From Flavobacteriales bacterium (GTDB lineage: Bacteria; Bacteroidota; Bacteroidia; Flavobacteriales_F; PHOS-HE28): DNA of 64,000 nt. The translations under genes were made by a program, and so were the position numbers. Shown in pieces: positions 51,878 to 60,235 of this stretch. Position 1 is the stretch's first letter. The number at the start of each line of letters is the position of its first letter. The notes beneath the pieces are model-generated. The model searched no databases and was not told where the DNA came from. It saw only the letters and a list, made by a program, of their open reading frames with translations. The stretch is taken from positions 579,704 through 643,703 of the forward strand of contig JACJZF010000001.1 of assembly GCA_020635725.1 (NCBI GenBank). Direction: 5' to 3'.

Positions 51878-53023
51878 CTACCGCTTGATGAAACGCGTGC
51901 GCAACACGCTTCCATCCTGCTCGGCCAGCACACCATACATGCCGGGCGTAAGGTGCTCCACCGAGAAAGGTCCCGCAGGGATGCGTTGGTTCATCACCAT
52001 GCGTCCGCGCACATCGGTTATGCGCAGATGGATCGGGCTGCTGACGGTTGAGGCTAGTTGGATGGAGTGATCGGCCACGGTGGGGAAGAGGCGTAGGGTG
52101 CTGACCGGCTTCACATCACCAAGTCCGGTAGCTGTGCCCACCAGCACTGGTACGGTATGCGGTTGGCAAGGCTGGTCTGGGATGAAATAGAGCACGTATT
52201 CGCCCGTGGGCAATCCGGTCCATTGCGCTGTGGTCGCGTTCGGGAATTCGCCCATGAGCACGCCATCTGGCATCTGTATCAACTGGACCGTTCCGCTCAC
52301 CGGAGCTTCAATAGGGTAGGGTTCGGTTGGATCCGGAACAGCCTCCACGAAGGTGATGGTGCCATCCATCTGCCCGGGGCTCGCATCCACCACCTCGGTC
52401 AACAGCTGCAGGTTCGCACAGCTATTAGCAATCACCGACGTGTCTGCCATGACGAGCCCGGCGCAGGTAGCGTCATTCACGCCGATGGTGTACTCGTGGC
52501 CTGGCGGTGCCAGGAACAGCGCGAGCCCGTAGTCGCAATTCACGCTTGAGCAACCGTTGCAGTCCCCGTCCTCAGTAATCCAGATGGGGACGTCGGTGGT
52601 CGGATACTCCATGCCATCCTGGTACACGACGATGTTGGTCTGGGCAGGGTCGGGGTGGCAGCAAACATCCGTGAAGATCTGGCTGACGCAATGTGGTACC
52701 TCCAGCGTAACGCTGATGAAGGCATGTCCAGGGTAGGAGTACGGGTCGGCGACAAGGAAGAAGTTCCACCCGACCTCTTCCACTACCGGGTTGCCCTGGT
52801 TCACTACTTGTCCGTTGACATACGCCGTGAAGCCGTAATTGCCGGGTGGCACATTGAAGAGTTCGGGGCCCACCGCGCCGGTGCTCCATACTACGCTATC
52901 AACCGGCTCGTCATAATACATATAGCCTTGGCATACGTTCGAGAAGGCGTGGTGCACGTGCATGCCCTGGCCGGGCGCGACGAATGGCGAGAGGAGGATT
53001 GTGAATACGAGAACCTGACGCAT
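51878..53023 (-). CDS. Secreted T9SS type A cargo protein
   Basis: 381 aa from the ATG at 53023, which begins the signal peptide MRQVLVFTILLSPFVAPGQG. The body has SprB/Ig-like strands (VDSVVWSTGAVGPELFNVPPG, YGFTAYVNG). A cysteine-rich central part follows (CVSQIFTDVCCHPDP, DGDCNGCSSVNCDYG). The last 75 residues form a type A sorting domain: STLRLFPTVADHSIQLAS, then LRITDVRGRMVMNQRI and YGVLAEQDGSVLRTRFIKR. The biochemical function is unknown. A TATCTTGT (-7-like) lies at 53041-53048. Confidence 0.8.
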   Translation of the reverse strand: MRQVLVFTILLSPFVAPGQGMHVHHAFSNVCQGYMYYDEPVDSVVWSTGAVGPELFNVPPGNYGFTAYVNGQVVNQGNPVVEEVGWNFFLVADPYSYPGHAFISVTLEVPHCVSQIFTDVCCHPDPAQTNIVVYQDGMEYPTTDVPIWITEDGDCNGCSSVNCDYGLALFLAPPGHEYTIGVNDATCAGLVMADTSVIANSCANLQLLTEVVDASPGQMDGTITFVEAVPDPTEPYPIEAPVSGTVQLIQMPDGVLMGEFPNATTAQWTGLPTGEYVLYFIPDQPCQPHTVPVLVGTATGLGDVKPVSTLRLFPTVADHSIQLASTVSSPIHLRITDVRGRMVMNQRIPAGPFSVEHLTPGMYGVLAEQDGSVLRTRFIKR

Positions 53024-53222
53024 GCCAATTGCCGTATAGCACAAGATAGACGGGAATTCCCGAGGTGGTTGCCGTCGCTGCCCTGCCAGGTCTTGCTGGG
53101 GGCGTGGATGCCGAGGGACCTGCTCCTTCATGATGGGCGAGTGCGTGATGGTCGTTGTCGCGCACTCTTCCAATAGAGGCAACCGCGTAAGTCTGCTGCA
53201 ACCCTATCAGCGGTAGCCGCGC

Positions 53223-53594
53223 TCAGGCGAGTTTCTTGAGGAGGTATGCGGCGCCCAACGCCTCGACCATGCTCCACGGAATGGCGATGGGCAGGATGCC
53301 GTAGGGCAGCACGGCCATGTTGCCGATCACGAGCCACATGAGCACGAAGCCCATGAACCATGCGAGCGCGGCGGTCTCCAACAGATTGAAGCGTCGCGCG
53401 ATGAAGAAGCTGGCAACGGCGAAGCATAGTGCCCAGATGCCCCATACCGCGCCGTTGATCGGCGCGCTCGGGAAAGTCAGGCCGAGCGCGGCGTAGTGTG
53501 CGCTCCAGTGATGGGCGAGAACCACTTGGTTGCGCACGAACTCGTTGATGGAGATCCAGGCGGCGCAAGCGAGTATGGCGAGTAGGGCGCGCAT
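53223..53594 (-). CDS. Four-helix membrane protein of unknown function
   Basis: 123 aa from the ATG at 53594 (MRALLAILACAAWISINEF). Four hydrophobic helices are visible: about 2-16, 41-62 (INGAVWGIWALCFAVASFFI), 70-92 (TAALAWFMGFVLMWLVIGNMA) and 95-120. No motif is recognised. It is divergent from the methyltransferase gene. Confidence 0.65.
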   Translation of the reverse strand: MRALLAILACAAWISINEFVRNQVVLAHHWSAHYAALGLTFPSAPINGAVWGIWALCFAVASFFIARRFNLLETAALAWFMGFVLMWLVIGNMAVLPYGILPIAIPWSMVEALGAAYLLKKLA

Positions 53595-53647
53595 GCGATG
53601 TGCCGTCGAATCTAACCTAGACGTGGCTGACGGGTGAGCCACGGGAC

Positions 53648-53655
53648 CATCTTTG
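53648..53655 (+). promoter_or_regulatory. Candidate -7 element of the methyltransferase gene
   Basis: CATCTTTG ends 7 nt before the TTG start at 53663; it lacks the first T of TAnnTTTG but keeps TTTG. Confidence 0.35.
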
Positions 53656-53662
53656 CGGAAGC

Positions 53663-54460
53663 TTGAGCACCATTGCCTACGATCGGATCGGCGTCGGATA
53701 CGATGACACGCGCAAAGCGGATCCCGAACTCGCGGGTCGATTGATACGGCTTCTTGGCGCCAAGCCTGGTGCCCGTGTGCTCGACATCGGTTGCGGAACG
53801 GGCAACTACACGGCAGTGCTCGCTCAGCATGGCTTTTCGGTCACGGGGGTGGACCCATCTGAACGGATGCTGGCTGAGGCCCGCGCGAAAAGCGATGCGA
53901 TCACCTGGGTCAGTGCCTGTGCGGAGGATCTGCCCTTTGACGAGGCCAGCTTCGAGGGTGCGGTGGCTACGTTAACGGTGCATCATTGGCGGGACCTTGA
54001 GCGGGGTTTCGCGGAGGCGGCGCGCGTGGTGCGCGCAGGCGGCCGTTTGGTGGTGTTCACTTCCGCTCCGGAGCAGACACGCGGGTATTGGCTTCATCAT
54101 TATTTCCCTGAGATGATCGAGCGAAGCGCTACGGTGTTGCCCGCCATGGATCGAATGACCAAGGCGGCGCTGCAAGCCGGCTTCAACCTATCGCACCGTC
54201 TCGTGTATCAAGTGGCGCCCGACCTGCAGGACCAGTTCCTCTATGCCTGCAAGCACCGGCCTGAACGATACCTTGATCCTGGTTTCAGGAAGGGCATCTC
54301 CTCCTTCGCGCTTGCCGTTTCGGACCATGAACTGGAAGATGGGCTGTTCCGTCTTCAGCAGGACATCGGAAGCGGAGCCTGGCAGGCGGTGCGCGACAGC
54401 CACCAGAGCAGCCTGGGCGATTACGTGCACTTGGTTTTCGAGCGTGATACATCCGCATAG
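53663..54460 (+). CDS. Class I SAM-dependent methyltransferase
   Basis: 265 aa with a TTG start, chosen because it gives the usual short N-terminus (STIAYDRIGVGYDDTRKADP). Motif I of the SAM-binding fold is RVLDIGCGTGNYTAVLA (about 38-54), the acidic post-I residue lies in GVDPSERMLAEA, and motif II-like AEDLPFDEASFEGAVATLTVHHW follows in parts. The family resembles UbiE/arsenite-type methyltransferases; the substrate is unknown. It is monocistronic, with a separate gene downstream. Confidence 0.85.
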   Translation: MSTIAYDRIGVGYDDTRKADPELAGRLIRLLGAKPGARVLDIGCGTGNYTAVLAQHGFSVTGVDPSERMLAEARAKSDAITWVSACAEDLPFDEASFEGAVATLTVHHWRDLERGFAEAARVVRAGGRLVVFTSAPEQTRGYWLHHYFPEMIERSATVLPAMDRMTKAALQAGFNLSHRLVYQVAPDLQDQFLYACKHRPERYLDPGFRKGISSFALAVSDHELEDGLFRLQQDIGSGAWQAVRDSHQSSLGDYVHLVFERDTSA

Positions 54461-54636
54461 TGCTTCGCGATGGGGCGCTCAGGTCCCAGAGGCGGGAGTT
54501 CATGTGGGGTGCGTGTGGAAGGCATGCCTCGCTTAGTGCGAAGAACGGTGGACGGAACTTGCTGAGCCTCAATGCCTGTCTGGATGCCGAGGGCGGCGGC
54601 CCGAATCTGGCGGCCGTGTCGCGAAACAAGGGTCCG

Positions 54637-55086
54637 ATGCAACGTTTGGCACTCCGCAAGCGCTTACGCCGCATGCACCGTTTACTGGTCGATAGCCGCA
54701 CGGCACTTGAACGCGCCAGTTTCAACCTGAGCAACAAGCTGCTGAACGACTTGCTCTTCATGCTGGCCTGCCGCAGGATCATCATGTTGAACATGCTCGA
54801 CCGGGAGTTGGGCACCATGGGGCTGCCCAATAGCCCGAAGCAGGGCGCGGAGCAACGCTTCGCCCCTTTCCTGCCCGATGGGCAAGGACCGCATACGATT
54901 GGGTTGATGAGTGCGTGCGAGCAAGAGGAGAACTATCTGCGCAGCGAGCTCGTGGATCTGGCCAAATTGCCAGGGCTACCGGCGCGCACACGGAATATGC
55001 TCGTGAACCTGATCAACGAGGTGGATGAGGACCTGCGGGACCTCGAGTTCGCACAAACCAGCCTGGGCCTTGTGCCCCCGCAATGA
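54637..55086 (+). CDS. PA2169/DUF2383-like four-helix-bundle protein
   Basis: 149 aa from the ATG at 54637; the frame is open upstream but unlike protein. Four helices are evident: residues 1-30 (RLALRKRLRRMHRLLVD), 31-62 (LLNDLLFMLACRRIIMLNMLD), about 88-110 (ACEQEENYLRSELVDLAKL) and 115-140 (RNMLVNLINEVDEDLRDLEF). The pattern matches the ferritin-like DUF2383 family, moderate confidence. The stop overlaps the start of the LTxxQ gene (55083-55086), so the two are coupled. Confidence 0.6.
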   Translation: MQRLALRKRLRRMHRLLVDSRTALERASFNLSNKLLNDLLFMLACRRIIMLNMLDRELGTMGLPNSPKQGAEQRFAPFLPDGQGPHTIGLMSACEQEENYLRSELVDLAKLPGLPARTRNMLVNLINEVDEDLRDLEFAQTSLGLVPPQ

Positions 55087-55412
55087 GGCAGATGGGATTC
55101 ATCATTCTGGTCCTGCTCGCGTGCCCCCTGCGAGCGCAGGAGCCGGTGGACCTGCCCAGCTACGGTTGGTATGATCTGCCGGACAGTCTCTTCCTGCGGT
55201 GGAAACTCACCGAGGATCAGGTGAAGCGGATACGCGTGATCGAGGAGGATTACAACGGGGAGCGAGCCACCCTCATGTCGGAGAGCGCGATGAGCGGATC
55301 GCAACGGGATGCTGAACTACGCGCCTTGGCCAACAAGCGGCGCAATGAGCTCTCCCATGTGCTCAGCAAGGAGAATTACTCTGACTGGCTAAGCGTGATG
55401 AAGCCGCGATGA
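55083..55412 (+). CDS. Small exported LTxxQ (Spy/CpxP-like) protein
   Basis: 109 aa. The signal peptide is MRQMGFIILVLLACPLRAQ. The mature part is helical and contains LTEDQVKRIRVIEEDY (about 52-67), the LTxxQ motif of Spy/CpxP-type periplasmic stress chaperones, and a terminal helix RRNELSHVLSKENYSDWL. A periplasmic chaperone or metal-sensing role is inferred from this motif only. It is translationally coupled to the four-helix protein upstream. Confidence 0.65.
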   Translation: MRQMGFIILVLLACPLRAQEPVDLPSYGWYDLPDSLFLRWKLTEDQVKRIRVIEEDYNGERATLMSESAMSGSQRDAELRALANKRRNELSHVLSKENYSDWLSVMKPR

Positions 55413-55488
55413 CCCGGTGCTGCACGGAGTGACGCGCGGGAAGAGGTGGAATGACGCGATGCAGCGCAAGGCGTGGAGTGAAGTCGCC

Positions 55489-55512
55489 GATCGGGGCGTG
55501 CAGACCCCGATC
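55489..55512. terminator. Hairpin in the gap before dps
   Basis: GATCGGGG (55489-55496) pairs perfectly with CCCCGATC (55505-55512) around an 8-nt loop, 76 bp after the LTxxQ gene stop. No T-tract follows; it may end the upstream operon. Confidence 0.4.
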
Positions 55513-55578
55513 ACCAGCGCCGCGATGAGCCGCTGGTGCGAGTGACCCGGCTGGCACAGGAGTGGTTGATCCGAACGC

Positions 55579-56109
55579 ATGAAAACCAAGACCACATCAC
55601 CCAGCAATGGCCACTCCGCCCCGGTGTCGAGCGGCCGTAAGCGTCACACGCTTCATTGGAGCGCGGCCGACCGCAAGGCCATCACTGACAAGCTCAACGG
55701 CCTGCTCGCCAATTACCAGGTGCACTACCAGAAGCTGCGCAACTACCACTGGAACGTGAAGGGCGGAGACTTCTTCGACCTGCACGTGGAGCTGGAAGCG
55801 CAGTACCAAGAGGCGCAATTGAACATCGACTTGATCGCCGAGCGCATCCGTGTGTTCCGCGAGCGCCCCTTGAGCTGCATGAGCGAATACCTCGAGCACA
55901 GCTCGATCAAGGAGGACACCACGGTACCGGCCGCGGATCACATGGTGAAGAACCTGCTCGCGGATTACGTGGCGCTGCTCGACTTCGCCGTGGAGGCCGC
56001 CGAGCTGGCCATGGAGCTGCAGGACATGGGCACCGAGGAGATGGTGAAGGGCTTCATCAAGCAGGTGGAGAAGCACCATTGGATGCTCAGCGCCTTCAAC
56101 GCGAAATGA
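55579..56109 (+). CDS. dps: Dps-family DNA-protecting ferritin
   Basis: 176 aa. Dps forms 12-mers that bind DNA and store iron oxidised by H2O2. The ferroxidase-site residues are visible: His in LRNYHWNVKGGDFFDLHVE (first and second histidines) and Asp/Glu in the same helix, VELEAQYQEAQLNIDLIAERI. The N-terminus is lysine/arginine rich (SSGRKRHTLHWSAAD), as in DNA-binding Dps tails. It is followed after 3 bp by the FAD oxidoreductase gene, suggesting co-expression in redox stress. Confidence 0.93.
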   Translation: MKTKTTSPSNGHSAPVSSGRKRHTLHWSAADRKAITDKLNGLLANYQVHYQKLRNYHWNVKGGDFFDLHVELEAQYQEAQLNIDLIAERIRVFRERPLSCMSEYLEHSSIKEDTTVPAADHMVKNLLADYVALLDFAVEAAELAMELQDMGTEEMVKGFIKQVEKHHWMLSAFNAK

Positions 56110-56112
56110 CCT

Positions 56113-57312
56113 ATGCTCGATCTCTCGTCCGGACTCCCCTACTTCTGGATCCGGAACGGGTTGCCTTTTGATTACCCTGCTTTGGAGCATGCCGTTCGCT
56201 GCGAGGTGCTCATCGTCGGCGGGGGAATCACGGGTGCGCTTTGCGCCCATGCGCTCGCCGAAGCCGGATTAGAGGTCGTGGTGGTGGATCGCAGGACCAT
56301 CGGAACAGGGAGCACCGCCGCCAGTACCGCCCTGCTGCAGTACGAGATCGACGTACCCCTGCATGAGCTTTCTGAACAGGTGGGTGAACGAAACGCGGCG
56401 AGAGCCTACCTGTTAGGTGTGGAGGCCGTCGAGGGTCTGCGCGCCCTGTGCCGCGAGCTGGGAGTGGACGCTGGTGGGCGCTGCCGCAGCCTGCAATTCG
56501 CCAGCAAGCGCAGCCACGAAAGCGGTCTCCGGAAGGAGCAGCAGATGCGGTCCGAGCTTGGCATAGCGTGCGAGATGCTGGAGCGCGAAGAGGTGGCGCG
56601 GTTCATACCGGGAATACGCGCTTGCGGGTTGATGAGTCACACGGCGGCAGCCACTGATCCCTACGCGCTGACGCACGCGTTGTTCCAGGCTGTCCAGCGC
56701 CGCGGAGGGGCGGTGTACGACCGCACGGCGATCAGGAACATCGAGAAGGAGGGGTCAGCGTACCTCGTGAGGACGGATAGAGGTCACCTCGTGCGTGCGC
56801 GCCATGTGGTCATGTGCACCGGGTATGAGAGCCAGGCGCATCTCTCGGAGCCGGTGATGAAGCTGCACTCGACATACGCCATAGCCGGCGAGCGGAAGCA
56901 TGACGGCGGCGCCTGGGATGCGGATCTGCTGATCTGGGAGACCGCGCGACCATACCTATACATGCGCGGCACATCGAACGGCCGCGTGCTCATCGGCGGC
57001 CTGGATGAGCCCTTCGTGGATGCGAGTCGCCGAGACCGCTTGCTACAGCGGAAGGCGACCCGGTTGGAGAGGCGGTTCCAACAATTATTCCCCACCGTGC
57101 CCTTCAGCGGGGAGTACGCTTGGTGCGGCACCTTCGGCACTACCCAGGATGGCTTGCCGTATCTCGACCAAGACCCCGGCTCGGGCCTTTGGTACATCCT
57201 GGGCATGGGAGGCAATGGCATCACCTTCAGTTGGATAGGTGCCCGAATCATGCGGGACGGCCTGCTTGGGCGCAGGAACGCGGACCGGTTGATCTTCCGC
57301 TTCGGACGCTAG
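56113..57312 (+). CDS. DadA-like FAD-dependent oxidoreductase
   Basis: 399 aa. The FAD-binding Rossmann motif is VLIVGGGITGALCAHALAEAG (about 34-54), and the second dinucleotide segment contains VVVVDRRTIGTGSTAAS. The C-terminal FAD-binding signature is WYILGMGGNGITFSWIGARI. The layout matches DAO-family amine/amino-acid oxidases such as those with N-terminal GIPYW-type start (LPYFWIRNG). The substrate is unknown. It lies 3 bp after dps on the same strand. Confidence 0.85.
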   Translation: MLDLSSGLPYFWIRNGLPFDYPALEHAVRCEVLIVGGGITGALCAHALAEAGLEVVVVDRRTIGTGSTAASTALLQYEIDVPLHELSEQVGERNAARAYLLGVEAVEGLRALCRELGVDAGGRCRSLQFASKRSHESGLRKEQQMRSELGIACEMLEREEVARFIPGIRACGLMSHTAAATDPYALTHALFQAVQRRGGAVYDRTAIRNIEKEGSAYLVRTDRGHLVRARHVVMCTGYESQAHLSEPVMKLHSTYAIAGERKHDGGAWDADLLIWETARPYLYMRGTSNGRVLIGGLDEPFVDASRRDRLLQRKATRLERRFQQLFPTVPFSGEYAWCGTFGTTQDGLPYLDQDPGSGLWYILGMGGNGITFSWIGARIMRDGLLGRRNADRLIFRFGR

Positions 57313-57438
57313 GAGAACACGGCGACCCGGGCGCGGCTGCGTGATCGTTAAGGCAATATGAAGTTTTCGCCGTCCTGATGGAAAACAGCCGCCGCTCGTT
57401 CCGAATCCTGCGATCTTCACGGCAGCAAACAAGCTCTC

Positions 57439-57810
57439 ATGGAGACCCGCACCCTTCGATCGGCGCATCATCGTGATGCGGGTCCTCGTGTACTGAGCCA
57501 CTTAGGCGCAGCAGGTGCCTTGGAGGTTTTGCGCATCACGAAGAGATTACGCATGCAGGGTGAAGAGCTCCTCTTCGCCGGTATTCCGGGGCGGCATGGG
57601 TCCAAGGCACGGCAGGTGCGCGTGCGTTTCAGCGAAGAGCGTGTGGCCCCGCGATTCGACACGTCCACCGGCACGATCGAGTTGTGGTATCCGCACCGCG
57701 ATCACCCGGAGGTGCAGGCGCTGCTCAACAGCAAGCGCAACCGCTTCTGCTATTTCTGGCAGACCAGGGAGAGTGGGCATACGCATGCCTGGCTGCTGAG
57801 CTCCCCGTAG
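57439..57810 (+). CDS. Hypothetical protein
   Basis: 123 aa, basic and soluble. The first 25 residues are low in structure (METRTLRSAHHRDAGPRVLS); a beta-rich core follows (ALEVLRITKRLRMQGEELLF, RQVRVRFSEERVAPRFD) and a C-terminal His/Trp-containing strand (HTHAWLLSSP). I do not recognise the family. It ends 1 bp before the stop of the convergent YCII-like gene. Confidence 0.55.
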   Translation: METRTLRSAHHRDAGPRVLSHLGAAGALEVLRITKRLRMQGEELLFAGIPGRHGSKARQVRVRFSEERVAPRFDTSTGTIELWYPHRDHPEVQALLNSKRNRFCYFWQTRESGHTHAWLLSSP

Positions 57811-57811
57811 C

Positions 57812-58210
57812 TCACTTCAGCTGCGTGCCCACCGCGCCGTACCACGGGTGGATCTCGTACTTCAGTTTGCCCTGCTTCACGAAGGGGTCGCGTAACAGGT
57901 AGCCTTCTACTTCCTCCTTCGTCTCGCAATCATAGAGCAGCATTCCGCGCCAATCGCTCTTGTCGCCATAGGGCCCGGCCATCACGATCAGCCCGCGCTT
58001 GGCCTGTTCGCCCTGATGTGCGAGGTGGTCCTTGAGCAGATTGGCGGAGGTGGTGCTGTCCAGCCGGGTCGTGTCGGCACCGGTGGTGTAGAGCACGAAC
58101 CAATACTGCTTCATGTGATAGGTGCTGTCGGCGATGGTGACATCGAAGGTGCGCTGCGCGTTGAGGCTGGCAGCAACGGACAGGCAGAAGAGGAGGAGGA
58201 TCGTTCTCAT
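57812..58210 (-). CDS. Exported YCII-related protein
   Basis: 132 aa. The signal peptide is MRTILLLFCLSVAASLNAQ. The mature domain resembles YCII (ferredoxin fold): MKQYWFVLYTTGADTTRLDS, then KDHLAHQGEQAKRGLIVMAGPYG and LYDCETKEEVEGYLLRDPFVKQG, each in part. The catalytic-type His/Asp pair is present (HLAHQG and DPFV). A periplasmic location is unusual for YCII proteins, most of which are cytoplasmic. The start overlaps the stop of the GrpB gene by 4 bp (58207-58210). Confidence 0.75.
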   Translation of the reverse strand: MRTILLLFCLSVAASLNAQRTFDVTIADSTYHMKQYWFVLYTTGADTTRLDSTTSANLLKDHLAHQGEQAKRGLIVMAGPYGDKSDWRGMLLYDCETKEEVEGYLLRDPFVKQGKLKYEIHPWYGAVGTQLK

Positions 58211-58779
58211 GACGTGTATTCGCGCAATACGCGCTGGATGAAGGAGGTCTTGGCGCGGGTGTAGGCGGCACGGTCCTCGGGGTAACGTGTCGCGAGCTCG
58301 CGTTTCAGTGCTTGGTACGCCTTGCATTCGGAAGCATCGGCACGAAGCGCATCGCGGAAGCGCAAGCGGTCCATGGAGGCCGAATCGGGCTCGACCATGT
58401 GGATGTGGTGCGTGCGCTGTCCCTGCGCATCGCGCTTGATGAACCAGGCATAGAAGGGGGCCTGCTCGCCGATGCTCGGCCGCCAGATGAACTCGTAGCC
58501 GTGCGCGGTGAGCAAGGGAACGGCTTCCGAGCGCGCCCTCGCGAGGCTGGCCACTTCCACCTGCACATCGATGATGGGTTTGGCGCTGAGGCCGGGCACG
58601 GCGGTGCTGCCGATGTGCGCGATGCGCGTGACGAGGTCTTGCGGCAGCAGCCCACTCAGGAAGCGCTCCTCCTCGGTATAGAACAACGCCCATCGTGGGT
58701 CGTACGGCACGATGTCGATGTGCTCGTGCGTTAGCGCCTCGATCCGCTCGCGAGTGATCTCATCGGGTCCGCCGTTCAT
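58207..58779 (-). CDS. GrpB-family (UPF0157) nucleotidyltransferase-fold protein
   Basis: 190 aa. The family signature is IAHIGSTAVPGLSAKPIIDV (about residues 52-72), with the GS-x-D-type nucleotidyltransferase core; other conserved parts are VPYDPRWALFYTEEE and RTHHIHMVEPDS. The dephospho-CoA-kinase-like annotation sometimes attached to this family is unproven. It lies between fdhD and the YCII-like gene, and both junctions are 4-bp overlaps, so it is translated with them. Confidence 0.88.
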   Translation of the reverse strand: MNGGPDEITRERIEALTHEHIDIVPYDPRWALFYTEEERFLSGLLPQDLVTRIAHIGSTAVPGLSAKPIIDVQVEVASLARARSEAVPLLTAHGYEFIWRPSIGEQAPFYAWFIKRDAQGQRTHHIHMVEPDSASMDRLRFRDALRADASECKAYQALKRELATRYPEDRAAYTRAKTSFIQRVLREYTS

Positions 58780-59597
58780 TGGGGCGCATAGATATTGAAG
58801 CGCTCGCCGCGCAGGAAACCGATCAATGTAAGGCCGCTATCCCGCGCGAGCGTGACCGCCAAGGAGCTCGGCGCGCCTACCGCAGCCATCAAAGGGATGC
58901 CGGCTACCACGCATTTCTGCACCAGCTCGAAACCTGCGCGCCCGCTCACGAGCAGCATGGAGCCCTCCGTTGGCAGATGCCCGGCCAGCGCGGCGCCGAT
59001 CACCTTGTCCACGGCATTGTGGCGGCCCACGTCCTCGCGCAGCAGCAACAACTCACCCGCGCGACCGAACAAGGCCGCCGCATGTATGCCGCCGGTGTGC
59101 TGGAAGACGGTCTGCGCGGCACGCATCCGGTCAGGTAGGGCCGTGATCACGTCTGCATCAACAGCGCCCCAAGGCGTGATGCGTCTGGTGCACGTGGCAT
59201 GCACGGCCTCGATGCTGCTCTTGCCGCAGACGCCGCAACTGCTGGTCGTGTAGAAGTTGCGTTGCCAGCGCGCGGGGTCCACTTCGATATCCGGACGCAG
59301 CTCCGCGCGTATCACGTTTCCGCGCTCCTCCGGCTTCACGTCCTCGCAGTGCGCCACGCGCAGCAGCTCCGTGTTCTCGCCGATGAGCCCTTCGGTATAG
59401 AGGAAGCCGCGCGTGAGTTCCTCATCGTGGCCCGGCGTGCGCATGGTCACGCTCAATCGGATCTCCCGCCGATCGTCCAAGGGGCCATAGCCGAGCCGTA
59501 TCTCCAACGGTTCCTCGGTGACCAGGAGGTCATCGGCGTCGGTCAGGGAGCCTGACTCAACGCGACGGATACCGACCGTGGCCACAGGTGTTCGCAC
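58776..59597 (-). CDS. fdhD: Formate dehydrogenase accessory sulfurtransferase FdhD
   Basis: 273 aa with a GTG start. FdhD passes sulfur from IscS to the molybdenum cofactor of formate dehydrogenase. The active cysteines are in SSCGVCGKSSIEAV (about 116-129), and the conserved LLREDVGRHNAVDKVIGAAL and SGRAGFELVQKCVVAGIP follow. It is the first gene of an overlapping operon with GrpB and YCII-like genes. Its substrate enzyme, FdhA, is encoded at 39856-42804, about 16 kb away across the accessory island. moaA lies nearby on the other strand. Confidence 0.95.
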   Translation of the reverse strand: MRTPVATVGIRRVESGSLTDADDLLVTEEPLEIRLGYGPLDDRREIRLSVTMRTPGHDEELTRGFLYTEGLIGENTELLRVAHCEDVKPEERGNVIRAELRPDIEVDPARWQRNFYTTSSCGVCGKSSIEAVHATCTRRITPWGAVDADVITALPDRMRAAQTVFQHTGGIHAAALFGRAGELLLLREDVGRHNAVDKVIGAALAGHLPTEGSMLLVSGRAGFELVQKCVVAGIPLMAAVGAPSSLAVTLARDSGLTLIGFLRGERFNIYAPQ

Positions 59598-59614
59598 GAG
59601 ACCAAGGTATCGCC

Positions 59615-60190
59615 CTATCCCTTCGCCTTGCGGAAGCAGCCGTCCACGTGGTCATCGACCATGCCGATGGCCTGCATGTACGCGTAAACGATGGTGCTGC
59701 CTACGAAGCTGAATCCGGCCTTCTTCAGGTCCTTGCTCACGGCATCGCTCAGCGGTGTGCTGGCGGGCAGGCTCTTCTGGTCCTTCCGCGGGTTGATGAT
59801 GGTCCTGTGGTCCACGTGCTTCCACAGGAAATCATCGAAAGAGCCCTTGCCGCTTTCCATGATCCGCAGCCAGGCCTGCGCGTTCTTGATCGCGCTCTCC
59901 ACCTTGGCCCGATTGCGGATGATGCCCTCATCGGCCAGAAGCCGGGCCATATCCTTCTTGCCGTAGCGGGCGATCTTCTCCACGTTCCAGTTATCAAAGG
60001 CCTTTCGGTAGCCGTCGCTGCGGTGCAGGATGGTCTTCCAACTCAGGCCGGCCTGCGCGCCGTCGAGCACCAGCTTGGCGTACAGCTTCCGGTCGTCGTG
60101 CTCGGGGGTTCCCCATACCGTGTCGTGGTATTCGATCATGCGCGTGTCGCTCAAGGGCCACGGGCAGCGTATCAACTCTTTCTTCGCCAT
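59615..60190 (-). CDS. tag: DNA-3-methyladenine glycosylase I
   Basis: 191 aa. The enzyme removes 3-methyladenine from alkylated DNA in base excision repair. Zinc ligands are visible: Cys in LIRCPWPLSD near the N-terminus, His in MIEYHDTVWG, and His/Cys in VDDHVDGCF at the C-terminus. The recognition helix contains DGAQAGLSWKTIL, and the conserved GFSFVGSTIVYAYMQAIG is intact. It is divergent from moaA with 45 bp between starts. Confidence 0.94.
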   Translation of the reverse strand: MAKKELIRCPWPLSDTRMIEYHDTVWGTPEHDDRKLYAKLVLDGAQAGLSWKTILHRSDGYRKAFDNWNVEKIARYGKKDMARLLADEGIIRNRAKVESAIKNAQAWLRIMESGKGSFDDFLWKHVDHRTIINPRKDQKSLPASTPLSDAVSKDLKKAGFSFVGSTIVYAYMQAIGMVDDHVDGCFRKAKG

Positions 60191-60223
60191 GTTGTGATTT
60201 CCGTCAAGGTGCGGCCCTCAAGA

Positions 60224-60231
60224 TAACTTGC
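60224..60231 (+). promoter_or_regulatory. Candidate -7 element of moaA
   Basis: TAACTTGC ends 4 nt before the GTG start at 60236, the same spacing as at mscS and other genes. Confidence 0.45.
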
Positions 60232-60235
60232 GCCC

